From an uncultured Fretibacterium sp. (GTDB taxonomy: Bacteria; Synergistota; Synergistia; Synergistales; Aminobacteriaceae), in the NCBI GenBank assembly GCA_937892105.1, contig CALAUZ010000165.1, positions 1 through 8,671 of the forward strand: a stretch of 8,671 nucleotides of DNA. The letters run 5' to 3'. The notes beneath the pieces are model-generated. The model was given only the letters and a program-made list of their open reading frames with translations, did not search any database and had not been told where the DNA came from. Shown here piece after piece: positions 1 through 6,277 of this stretch. The position numbers and the translations under genes are program-made. The stretch's first letter is position 1. Each line of letters opens with the position of its first letter.

Positions 1-1111
1 ACTTCTGACTTGGCTTCCGCTATATTTACTGCTTTCAAAATGTGCTGACTATAGCGACGAACCGAGATAACTACTCTCAAAGGACATCAGGCTGCATGAG
101 CGGCTATGACTTCTCGAAATGGCTCAATCATGAGTACAAGTCAGCTAATCCCGATAAGCTCTGGATATGGGAAGTATCATCAAAAGCTGTGAAAAAAGCG
201 ATTATGAATGCAGATACAGCCTATAAAAATTTCTTGAAGGTGAGGAGCGGATTTCCTAATTTCAAACGGCGAAACTGACGGCCTGTTAACATGTATATTC
301 CGCGTAATAATCCAGGCGACTTGAAGGTAGAACGTCATAAAGGGAAAATTCCGACTTTAGGCTGGGTGCGTTTCAAAGAGTTCGGGTATGTTCCAACAGA
401 AGGGCGGGCACTCAGTGTAACTATAACCAAGCGAGCAGGAAGATATTTTGCCTCGTTTGTGTTCGATACAGAGGAAGCTAATCCTATGAGTTATGAGAAG
501 TCATTAGGCATTGGCATAGATTTAGGTGTCAAGAGTTTTGCAGTAATCTCTGACGGCAGAGCTTTTCCGAACATCAACCACACGCCCCGGATGAGAAAAC
601 TGACAAAGAGGCTGAAGCATGAGCAGCGAAAATTCATGCGCAAACTTAAACACAGAAAGGAGGATGCTGCGAAAAAGTGTAAGCGTTCAAATCTGGACAA
701 GCAGAGGCTAAAAGTACAGCAGGCGTATATGAGACTGAGCAATAAACGCCAAGACTATATCAACAAAACTGTACACGAAATAGTTCGGACACAGCCGGAA
801 TACATCACGATAGAAGACCTGAATGTAAGCGGTATGCTGAAGAACCGGCCTTATCGCGGGCAATAGCGGAGAGTGAATTTTGGTACTTCAGGGCATTGCT
901 TGAGCGCAAGTGCAGAGACTTCGTAATACAGCTTAGGGTAGCGGATAGGTTTTATGCGAGCAGTAATACATGTTCAGGATGCGGGCATGTGAAGAGAGAG
1001 TTGAAACTGTCAGAGCGAGTGTATGAATGTCCAGAATGCGGATTAGTCATAAATAGAGACTATAACGCCGCAGTGAACTTAAGAGACTGTGAACGATACA
1101 TAGCAGTCTGA
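1..1111 (+). pseudogene. tnpB: TnpB-type RNA-guided nuclease of an IS200/IS605-family element, broken (5' end outside window)
   Basis: TnpB is the omega-RNA-guided DNA nuclease of IS200/IS605 and IS1341-type elements. Homology to the family begins at the window edge (LGFRYIYCF-like segment) and continues to a stop at 1109-1111. All active-site landmarks are readable. They are RuvC-I Asp at 519-521 (GIDLGVKSF), RuvC-II Glu at 813-815 (ITIEDLNVSG), the zinc ribbon CSGC and CPEC (Cys codons 971, 980, 1028, 1037), and RuvC-III Asp at 1058-1060 (NRDYNAA). The frame is interrupted by TGA at 6-8 and TGA at 276-278. A one-base loss near 849-850 moves the reading from the KNR segment into LSRAIAESEF. 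The open segments are roughly 42-278, 291-866 and 896-1111. It therefore cannot make full-length protein without recoding. No TnpA transposase is visible. Family identity is firm; the exact element is not known. Confidence 0.9.
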
Positions 1112-1214
1112 AGAAATCTACCTTAGGCTATGCGGAAAGTTAAGCCTCTGGACTGTCGAACAAACCTGAGTAGCATAGGCAAAAGTGGACAGGAAGAACG
1201 AGGACCAATCAAAG
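1112..1214 (+). ncRNA. Probable omega-RNA / right-end segment of the TnpB element
   Basis: In TnpB elements the guide RNA is transcribed through the 3' end of tnpB and the element's right end. The stretch just after the tnpB stop carries short complementary arms typical of such structured ends: CTATGC at 1128-1133 pairs with GCATAG at 1173-1178, and AGGC at 1125-1128 can pair with GCCT at 1144-1147. There is no open reading frame of note. The precise right boundary, and hence where a guide would begin, cannot be fixed from one copy; somewhere around 1205-1215 is a guess. Confidence 0.4.
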
Positions 1215-1244
1215 AAGTGTATAAAACACTTAATTACACTTTTT
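1215..1244 (+). terminator. Possible weak hairpin terminator with two alternative 3' arms
   Basis: AAGTGT at 1215-1220 is complementary to ACACTT at 1226-1231 (5-nt loop) and equally to ACACTT at 1236-1241. The second pairing is followed directly by TTTT. It lies between the TnpB element and the pilin-like gene. It could end tnpB/omega-RNA transcription, or it could be part of the pilin gene's promoter region (TATAAA at 1220-1225). The stems are short, so confidence is low. Confidence 0.3.
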
Positions 1245-1263
1245 ATGTAGCAGGGGATTTTTT

Positions 1264-1650
1264 ATGAAGGACAGACGCAAAGGCTTCACTCTGATAGAGC
1301 TTCTTATTGTGATTGTCGTGATGGGAATTCTGGCGGCAATGATGATGTTTTCGAGTACTGAGGCCGTAACGTCTGCGAAAGCCACTAAAATAATCAGCGA
1401 CTTGGTTCAGTTGAAGAAAGCTGTAACAGCATGGTATCTTGATAATTATGACAGGTTTGATAGAAAGCCGGATTTGCCTCAGCTAGAAACCGCCACATCG
1501 AAAAGAAAGGACGAAAACTATGAACGAATACGAGAAACTGGTCCAGGCGGAGGAAACTTGCCACACCATCGAAGTGAGGGAGAAGGCAATCGGCAAGGAA
1601 GGTGTAGCGAACACATGCGAACATGGAGTGCAGGTTTTCTACGGTGCTGA
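1264..1650 (+). pseudogene. Type IV pilin-like (prepilin N-terminal) gene, truncated
   Basis: Type IV pilins and pseudopilins are secreted through a prepilin peptidase that cuts after a Gly and methylates the following Phe; the hydrophobic helix then packs in the pilus core. Residues 1-7 are a basic leader ending in Gly, followed by FTLIELLIVIVVMGILAAM, a textbook class III signal with the conserved Glu5. The helix continues through residues ~30-60 (AKATKIISDLVQLKKAV), ending near WYLDNYDRFD. After about residue 70 (around 1470-1500) pilin character stops. The frame then runs into the ribosome-binding site and the first 130 bases of the next gene, read in another frame, ending at 1650. The globular C-terminal part, normally 50-100 residues, is missing. 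ATG 1264 is preceded by GGGG at 1253-1256. It is probably a host gene cut by insertion or deletion at the phage boundary. Confidence 0.75.
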
Positions 1651-2017
1651 TGATGGCAGTTATGACAAAACTATAAGCCCGGAAGTCTTTAGCAGAGACT
1701 TCGAGATTGCCGCAGAAATAGCGTCGATAGAGGCTAACATGAAACCAGAAGACTACACGATTGAGTATTGTCCTTATTGTGACCGAGAGGTTGCAATTCG
1801 TAGTCATGGCATAACTGCGTGCCCGTCTTGCGGAAAACCGCTTGCTCCTTGTTCTGTCTGTCGGGGCGAAAAGACAGGCTGTTATGCTTATTTACGTGGT
1901 TGTGAGCAAGAGCCTTGCCCGTACAGATGTACAGGTGGTGCTGTGGACGAGTTCAAGTCTATCACCAATCGGCCCATGACGGCTGAAGAAATTGCGTTTG
2001 TTGAGGCTCGCTGCTAG
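1520..2017 (+). CDS. Cysteine-rich zinc-ribbon protein, phage-type, function unknown
   Basis: This is a 165-residue, uninterrupted frame beginning at ATG 1520, with AAAGGA about 10 bases upstream. The N-terminal ~80 residues are acidic and mixed (EYEKLVQAEE, with VFYGADDGSYDK at about 39-50). The C-terminal half holds two CxxC pairs, C84-P-Y-C87 and C101-P-S-C104, spaced like a zinc ribbon. A second Cys cluster follows (C111, C114, C121, C128, C133, C137) and could bind another metal. There is no signal peptide and no membrane segment, so it is probably cytoplasmic. The stop lies 10 bases before the next start, and the two genes look like one transcription unit. I do not recognise a named family. 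Small Cys-rich proteins of this sort are common in phage early or accessory regions, but a role in regulation or DNA binding would be a guess. Confidence 0.75.
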   Translation: MNEYEKLVQAEETCHTIEVREKAIGKEGVANTCEHGVQVFYGADDGSYDKTISPEVFSRDFEIAAEIASIEANMKPEDYTIEYCPYCDREVAIRSHGITACPSCGKPLAPCSVCRGEKTGCYAYLRGCEQEPCPYRCTGGAVDEFKSITNRPMTAEEIAFVEARC

Positions 2018-2027
2018 GGAAGCTAAC

Positions 2028-2411
2028 ATGATCAAGAATTATAACCCACGACCCTTTGAACAGTTCAACTCGTTACCGACTTATGTGACAATCACAGAGC
2101 AATATGAATTGCTTGCTAAGATGAAGACCGGCTACGTAATCAGACTAGCGAAACTCACCGTAGGTAAATCGGTCAGCGCAGGCAATCAGTTGTGTCATGT
2201 TTTGTTTGAGAGTTTCAGTGATCATGGCGAACGGAGAGCAATAGCCAAGACACGCATGAGCGGCTGTAATCGTGAGTTTAATGCTGTGATGAACGCCATG
2301 ACGGAAGTCGGCGTAGAGTTTGAAGCTATTACTCCGTGTCACTCTGAGGTTATGCTTATTGCGCTTGAAGTTTGGATACAACTGAGAAATCCTGAGATCG
2401 ATAAGTATTAG
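2028..2411 (+). CDS. Hypothetical phage protein, 127 residues
   Basis: The start is taken at ATG 2028 because AGGGA (2016-2020) lies a suitable distance upstream. An in-frame start at 1992 would lie inside the previous gene and add 12 residues of no character. The product is soluble, with no transmembrane segment or signal peptide. Its middle (about residues 25-75) reads as alternating strands. Residues ~80-115 look helical and hydrophobic in pattern (FNAVMNAMTEVGVEF, VMLIALEVWIQL). No catalytic or metal-binding motif stands out. It follows the zinc-ribbon gene by 10 bases and probably shares its transcript. I do not recognise the family and give no function. Confidence 0.7.
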   Translation: MIKNYNPRPFEQFNSLPTYVTITEQYELLAKMKTGYVIRLAKLTVGKSVSAGNQLCHVLFESFSDHGERRAIAKTRMSGCNREFNAVMNAMTEVGVEFEAITPCHSEVMLIALEVWIQLRNPEIDKY

Positions 2412-2417
2412 ATTGTG

Positions 2418-2471
2418 ATGAAGCTAAAACCAGCAGAAACCTATGAGGAAGCAAAGAACGCTCTGATATAA
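2418..2471 (+). pseudogene. Short remnant reading frame (17 codons)
   Basis: ATG 2418 begins 6 bases after the stop of the preceding gene and reads MKLKPAETYEEAKNALI before TAA 2469-2471. The spacing suggests it was once the start of another gene in the same unit. The rest is gone, since the glf ribosome-binding site begins only ~20 bases later. It may equally be chance. Confidence 0.25.
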
Positions 2472-2501
2472 ATTGTCAGCATTACGCAGAGGAGAAATTT
2501 T

Positions 2502-3568
2502 ATGTATGATTATCTTGTAGTCGGAGCAGGATTCACAGGAGCTATCTTTGCCCACGAAGCACTTAAATGAGGCAAATCCGTCTTCGTCATCGTCATATAG
2601 CTGGCATTCAGGTACATGCATACGGCCCTCATGTCTTCCACACGAATAATTATCAGGTTTGGGACTACATGAACCAGTTCACGAGCTTCAACAGATTCAC
2701 GAACACTCCAATAGCCAACTATCACGGCGAAATATATTCTTTGCCGTTCAACATGTGGACGTTTAACAAGCTCTGGGGGGTAATCACTCCAGAACAGGCC
2801 CACGCAAAAATAAACTCCCAGCGCAGAGAATCAGGCATAACTTCACCACGCAATCTTGAAGAACAGGCAATAAGCCTTGTGGGACGCGATATATACGAAC
2901 TCCTCATCAAGGGCTATACCGAGAAACAGTGGGGCAGGCCATGCAAAGAACTTCCTGCATTCATCATCAGGAGGCTTCCAGTCAGATACACCTACGATAA
3001 CAACTACTTCAACGCTCTATATCAGGGCATTCCGAATGAAGGTTACACGGCTATGATTGCGAAGATGCTTGAAGGTGTTGATGTTAGGCTTGGGTGTTAG
3101 TACATTCCGGAGCTTGCTGGGCAAGCAAAGCGTATCATGTTCACGGGGCAAATAGACTCGTGGTTCGGCTATGAGCTTGGTACGCTGGAGTATCGCACCC
3201 TACGCTTCGAGACAAAGACTCTCTCCAGCACGAGCAACTATCAGGGCTGCGCCGTCATGAACTACACAGACAGGGAGACTCCGTTCACGCGGTGCATTGA
3301 GCACAAGCACTTCTATCCGGGGCTTGATACGGCCTCAACTGTGATAACACATGAGTATTCTTCCGAGTGGAAGGCAGGAGATGAGCCGTACTATCCTGTG
3401 AACAACGAGCGAAATACTGCGCTGTATGAATTGTACAAAGTTTTAGCACGTAAGAGATGCCCTGACGTGATCTTTGCGGGGCGGCTCGGAGAGTATAAGT
3501 ATTACGACATGGATGCTACTGTTATGAGAGTACTTGAGATAGTTAGCGAGAACTTTGGGAGAGCCTAG
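2502..3568 (+). pseudogene. glf: UDP-galactopyranose mutase, broken by stops and a deletion
   Basis: UDP-galactopyranose mutase is a flavoenzyme that interconverts UDP-galactopyranose and UDP-galactofuranose. The start is ATG 2502, with GAGGAG just upstream. The FAD-binding N-terminus (YLVVGAGFTGAIFAHEA, GxGxxG) is readable up to TGA 2568-2570, which replaces what is usually an Arg after ALK. Frame 0 continues GKSVFVI to TAG 2598-2600. Around 2592-2602 about 16-18 codons normally present between the VI(D) and the GIQVHAYG segments are missing, and the frame changes. From there the protein is open (YGPHVFHTNN, NLEEQAISLVGRDIYE, GYTEKQWGRP, LPVRYTYDNNYFN) to TAG 3098-3100, where a few residues also appear lost. 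It then resumes in the same frame (RIMFTGQIDSW, YEPYYPVN-type DEPYYPVNNE, GRLGEYKYYDMD) to 3568. Family membership is firm. The enzyme is almost certainly dead because the FAD fold is interrupted. Confidence 0.92.
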
Positions 3569-3639
3569 ATTCTATAGTCCCTGAAAGCATCGAGTGTTAT
3601 AGATTTCACCTCTACGATGGGCGTGTCACTAACCTGTCA

Positions 3640-3668
3640 TTGACCTATCACAGTTGCAATGTTAAATT
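3640..3668 (+). promoter_or_regulatory. Possible sigma-70-type promoter
   Basis: TTGACC at 3640-3645 and TAAATT at 3663-3668 are separated by 17 bases in an AT-rich stretch upstream of the ParB-like gene. Just downstream, TACAA-AA-TTGTA (3676-3687) forms a small inverted repeat near the expected transcription start, in an operator-like position. The -10 matches only 4 of 6 consensus bases. It is a prediction from pattern alone. Confidence 0.35.
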
Positions 3669-3710
3669 AATATTATACAAAATTGTACATACACCTATAT
3701 GACGAAAATC

Positions 3711-3758
3711 CCTCCATAAATCTGGTGAGTGGCCGTGCTTTATGGAGGTTATTATTTT
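3711..3758 (+). terminator. 10-bp perfect hairpin followed by a T-rich run
   Basis: CCTCCATAAA (3711-3720) is the exact reverse complement of TTTATGGAGG (3739-3748), with an 18-base loop, followed by TTATTATTTT (3749-3758). This fits a rho-independent terminator. It may close the glf transcript. If the predicted promoter at 3640-3668 is real, it would instead sit in the 5' leader of the ParB-like gene as an attenuator. The region 3569-3787 holds no convincing gene. Confidence 0.55.
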
Positions 3759-3787
3759 GACTGAAAACTGAGGATGGTGGCTTGTGT

Positions 3788-4383
3788 ATGGCTGATAAAA
3801 AAATCGAGCTGTGCCAGATTAAGGCCGGAGACATCAAAATTGGATTTGGGAATCCTCGTAAAATCGGGAAAAAGAGGCTCGGAGAACTTGAAAAGAGCTT
3901 TGAGATGTTCGGTGACTTCGGCATCTACTTGATTGATGAGCACGATAATATCATCGCTGGAAATCAGCGGCTGAAGGTTGTTCTGATGAACTAAGGCCCC
4001 GATACTATCCTGGACTGCAAGCGGCTTTCGGCTATACGCAGGAAGAACTCAGAGCGATTAACATCAAAGACAATGTTCATGCTGGTGAATGGGATATTGA
4101 CCTTCTCGCTAACTGGACTGCTGACCTAAATGTTGACTTTGGAATTTCTAGCAATGACGTTCCTATCGACGAAAGGAAGATAAAGGACATAGAACTTATC
4201 CGCTACGAGAAGTACGACTATGTGCTTCTCGTTTGCCGGAACGATGTTGACTACAATAACCTGCTTCGCTTGTTCGGTTTAGAGGAGAGCAAGGTGCTGA
4301 TTGCGAAGCACGGGAAGATAGAAGCACGTGCGGTTTGGTACGATACCGTCTCAGATCAAATAATCCCGAAAAAAGATGCTTAA
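3788..4383 (+). pseudogene. ParB/sulfiredoxin-fold domain protein of phage type, broken
   Basis: The N-terminal ~65 residues form a ParB-like nuclease/CTPase-fold domain: NPRKIGKKRLGELEKS, then FGIYLIDEHDNIIAGNQRL, where GNQR is the phosphate-binding signature. ATG 3788 is favoured over TTG 3782 because of GGTGG seven bases upstream. The frame stops at TAA 3992-3994, probably a single change from a Tyr codon before GPDTILDCKRL. A one-base loss near 4028-4030 then moves homology to frame 1: GYTQEELRAINIKDN, AGEWDIDLLANW, and a C-terminal segment YEKYDYVLLVCRNDVDYN to RAVWYD, ending at TAA 4381-4383. Full length would be about 198 residues. Such proteins sit beside methylases, ATP-grasp enzymes and glycosyltransferases in phages and are suspected DNA-modification partners; their activity is not settled. 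The stop falls 25 bases before the ATP-grasp start, so they are probably one operon. Confidence 0.85.
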
Positions 4384-4408
4384 TATAAAAATGGGGGAGG
4401 ACACAAAA

Positions 4409-5437
4409 ATGATTGGCGTATTGATTACTGGTAACTCTATGCACTTGTTCGATTTGATTCGGGCACTGAGAAACAATTACGATGGAGAGGAAATCCATGT
4501 AGTTGACATCAACTGCAATGAGAACGAGCTGCTGAGAGATGAAGTAGACGCTAGATATGTTGTGCCGCGTATCACGGAACCTGATTACCTGCCCACAGTT
4601 CTACGTATCTGCGAGAAGGAAAATGTCAACGTGATTTTCCCTCGCATCACATCAGAGTTGCCCATCATGGCAGAGAATAAGTCCTATTTCGAGGACAGGG
4701 GCATTAAGGTTTCGGTTTCCAGCCTTGAAGCAATCAGGATGGTGAATGACAAGGTTGCACTCGCCAAATTATTCCCTGAGTATATGCCCAAGCAGACCAT
4801 CGTCCGTAATGCCAGCGACTGCGTTGCGTTTGCAATCTCGGTTGGCTACCCGAATAAACTGATTTGTTGCAAACTGCCCAACAAATGTGGCAGTATAGGC
4901 TTCAGTGTGGTAGATGAGGCACGAGGCCGCGACATGACGTTGTTCAATAAGTTCGGCGTGAATAGATTCATCACACTCGGGATGCTCACTGAATTAGTGA
5001 ATAGCACCGATAAGACAGTTATTCTCCAAGAATACGAGGAGGGCACGGATTGCAACGTTTGCGGTCTGGCTGACAATGGCATTCTGCTCCACGCTCTCGG
5101 ATACGAGGGGCTGGCTATGGCGTATTGCTCTGCAATGATAGCTCGTATCATCAAAAATGAATCCGCCATCGCCATCACACGGAAGGTTGTTGAGGCGACT
5201 GGTATTGACGGGAACTTCTGCTGCGATTTCATTCTAAAGGATGATGGTAGTGTTGTGCTACTGGAGGTTAATCCCCGGCTCACTGGTACGCTGCCTTTTA
5301 TCGCGGAAGCCGGTATAAATCTTCCGTATATGCGTGTAATGCAGCTTCTGGGCAAGGGTGTAAGTGGAGATGAGAATATTCATATCAACTATGACTTGAG
5401 AATGAACAAGCGGTATGAATCCGAATACTTTGTTTAA
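4409..5437 (+). CDS. ATP-grasp domain protein (carboxylate-amine/thiol ligase family), phage-associated
   Basis: ATP-grasp enzymes activate a carboxylate as acyl-phosphate and join it to an amine or other nucleophile. ATG 4409 (342 residues) is preferred to 4376 because a strong GGGGGAGG lies 8 bases upstream. Residues 1-100 form a Rossmann-like pre-ATP-grasp domain (GVLITGNSMHLFDLIRAL, then VNVIFPRITSELP), as in carbamoyl-phosphate synthase-like proteins. The nucleotide-binding lobe follows, with a Lys and Gly/Ser loop (CKLPNKCGSIGF). Next come the acidic hinge region (LQEYEEGTDCNV) and the metal-binding motif LLEVNPRLTGT, with Glu286, Asn288 and Arg290. The frame is intact and all key residues are present. 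Its last 23 bases overlap the glycosyltransferase start, implying translational coupling. The substrate cannot be read from sequence. In this setting an amino-acid or peptide adduct on a DNA base or sugar is a reasonable guess, not shown. Confidence 0.88.
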   Translation: MIGVLITGNSMHLFDLIRALRNNYDGEEIHVVDINCNENELLRDEVDARYVVPRITEPDYLPTVLRICEKENVNVIFPRITSELPIMAENKSYFEDRGIKVSVSSLEAIRMVNDKVALAKLFPEYMPKQTIVRNASDCVAFAISVGYPNKLICCKLPNKCGSIGFSVVDEARGRDMTLFNKFGVNRFITLGMLTELVNSTDKTVILQEYEEGTDCNVCGLADNGILLHALGYEGLAMAYCSAMIARIIKNESAIAITRKVVEATGIDGNFCCDFILKDDGSVVLLEVNPRLTGTLPFIAEAGINLPYMRVMQLLGKGVSGDENIHINYDLRMNKRYESEYFV

Positions 5438-6140
5438 CATCTATTGCATGTCTTACCAACGTCCGGACAAAATTCTGACAAAGCACTTATTTGAATACTG
5501 CACCTACGTTGTGAGGGAAAAAGAGGCTGACGCATACCGCCGCGCCGGGATTGATGATATGTTAGTGATTCCCGAAGGTGAGGCGTGGAGCTTCATGTCC
5601 ACTTTGTATTGGCTGATTCAACAGACCACGAAGGATGTTATTTTCGTTGCTGATGATGACCTCAAAAAATTCGTTTATCGCTTAGACACCACCACCTACT
5701 TGGAGCTGAAGGACGGAAGTTCTGATAAAGAGAAAATCACAAGCGAAGTTGAACGCATAGCTCAGTTGATATATGACTTGAACATTGGGCTTGCTTTCGA
5801 CCAGTCTACGCTAGCACCATATGCTTATACATCAGAGTTTAGTTTTGTTGGTATGCCGGGGCATATCCGCTGGATAAATCGGAAGGCTCTGAAAGCCGTA
5901 TATGATAGAAAAGACCCGGCTGCATCCGACATAGACATGATGATGCAGGAGTTACTGAAGAATCGAATCATTCTCCAACCGAAGCATCTCTGCGTGAAGT
6001 CTGGCATGGACTTGCATGCGGGTAGCGTCAGAACTAGAAAAGCGCACCTGCTGTTCGTCGATGCCATGAAAAACAAATGGGGAAAGTATTATGGCTACAA
6101 CTATAAACGGAATATCGCCCTTATTAGGGTCAAAAGGTGA
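5415..6140 (+). CDS. GT-A-type glycosyltransferase resembling phage TET-associated glycosyltransferases
   Basis: This is a 241-residue intact frame. ATG 5415 is kept because it supplies the first beta strand (LFNIYCMSYQRPD); a later ATG at 5448 would delete it. The fold looks like GT-A. The first strand with SYQRPD is followed by VVREKEADAYRRAGI and LVIPEG, as expected for a nucleotide-sugar Rossmann half. FVADDDL then carries Asp80-82 as the metal-binding DxD, and the acceptor half has RWINRKAL, SDIDMMMQELL and DLHAGS. These landmarks match from memory the glycosyltransferases that accompany TET/JBP dioxygenases in phages and are proposed to sugar-modify oxidised bases in DNA. No TET/JBP gene is visible here. 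The start lies inside the ATP-grasp gene (23-base overlap), so the two are coupled. It could instead act on a protein or polysaccharide. The glycosyltransferase call is strong; the subfamily is moderate. Confidence 0.75.
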   Translation: MNPNTLFNIYCMSYQRPDKILTKHLFEYCTYVVREKEADAYRRAGIDDMLVIPEGEAWSFMSTLYWLIQQTTKDVIFVADDDLKKFVYRLDTTTYLELKDGSSDKEKITSEVERIAQLIYDLNIGLAFDQSTLAPYAYTSEFSFVGMPGHIRWINRKALKAVYDRKDPAASDIDMMMQELLKNRIILQPKHLCVKSGMDLHAGSVRTRKAHLLFVDAMKNKWGKYYGYNYKRNIALIRVKR

Positions 6141-6273
6141 CGCGGCTATATACATCTTCAACCGCAACCGCCTTATCGACAACTACGAAGCTATAACTGC
6201 TGCATTTACGGCAAAATACGCGAACTTCAAAATTGCGTACAGCTTTAAGACCAATTACCTGAAGGAGGTATAG
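6091..6273 (+). pseudogene. PLP-dependent fold-III enzyme (amino acid decarboxylase/alanine racemase type), N-terminal fragment
   Basis: Only 60 residues remain. YIFNRNRLIDNYEAITAAF followed by IAYSFKTNY is the standard entry into the TIM barrel of ornithine/diaminopimelate decarboxylases and alanine racemases, and Lys53 is in the position of the PLP-binding lysine. Family members run 350-450 residues, so about 85% is missing. The frame ends at TAG 6271-6273, immediately after AAGGAGGT (6262-6269), which serves as the ribosome-binding site of the next gene. The deletion therefore seems to join the early part of this gene to the leader of the following one. The start overlaps the glycosyltransferase gene by 50 bases with GGGGAAAG upstream. 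The reaction the full enzyme catalysed cannot be told. Confidence 0.75.
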
Positions 6274-6277
6274 TTTT

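Noticed and set aside
1..2570. UGA read as a sense codon (two in-frame TGA in tnpB, one in glf)
   Set aside because: TGA is also the natural end of tnpB (1109-1111) and of the glycosyltransferase (6138-6140). TAG and TAA interrupt other genes as well, along with frameshifts, so general decay explains it better than a changed code.
3742..3771. Possible 9-residue leader peptide starting in the hairpin's 3' arm
   Set aside because: It has no free ribosome-binding site and no run of regulatory codons.
4846..5355. 169-codon open frame on the minus strand
   Set aside because: It lies wholly inside the ATP-grasp gene, is rich in Ser/Arg/Pro with no domain pattern, and is a shadow of a well-supported gene.
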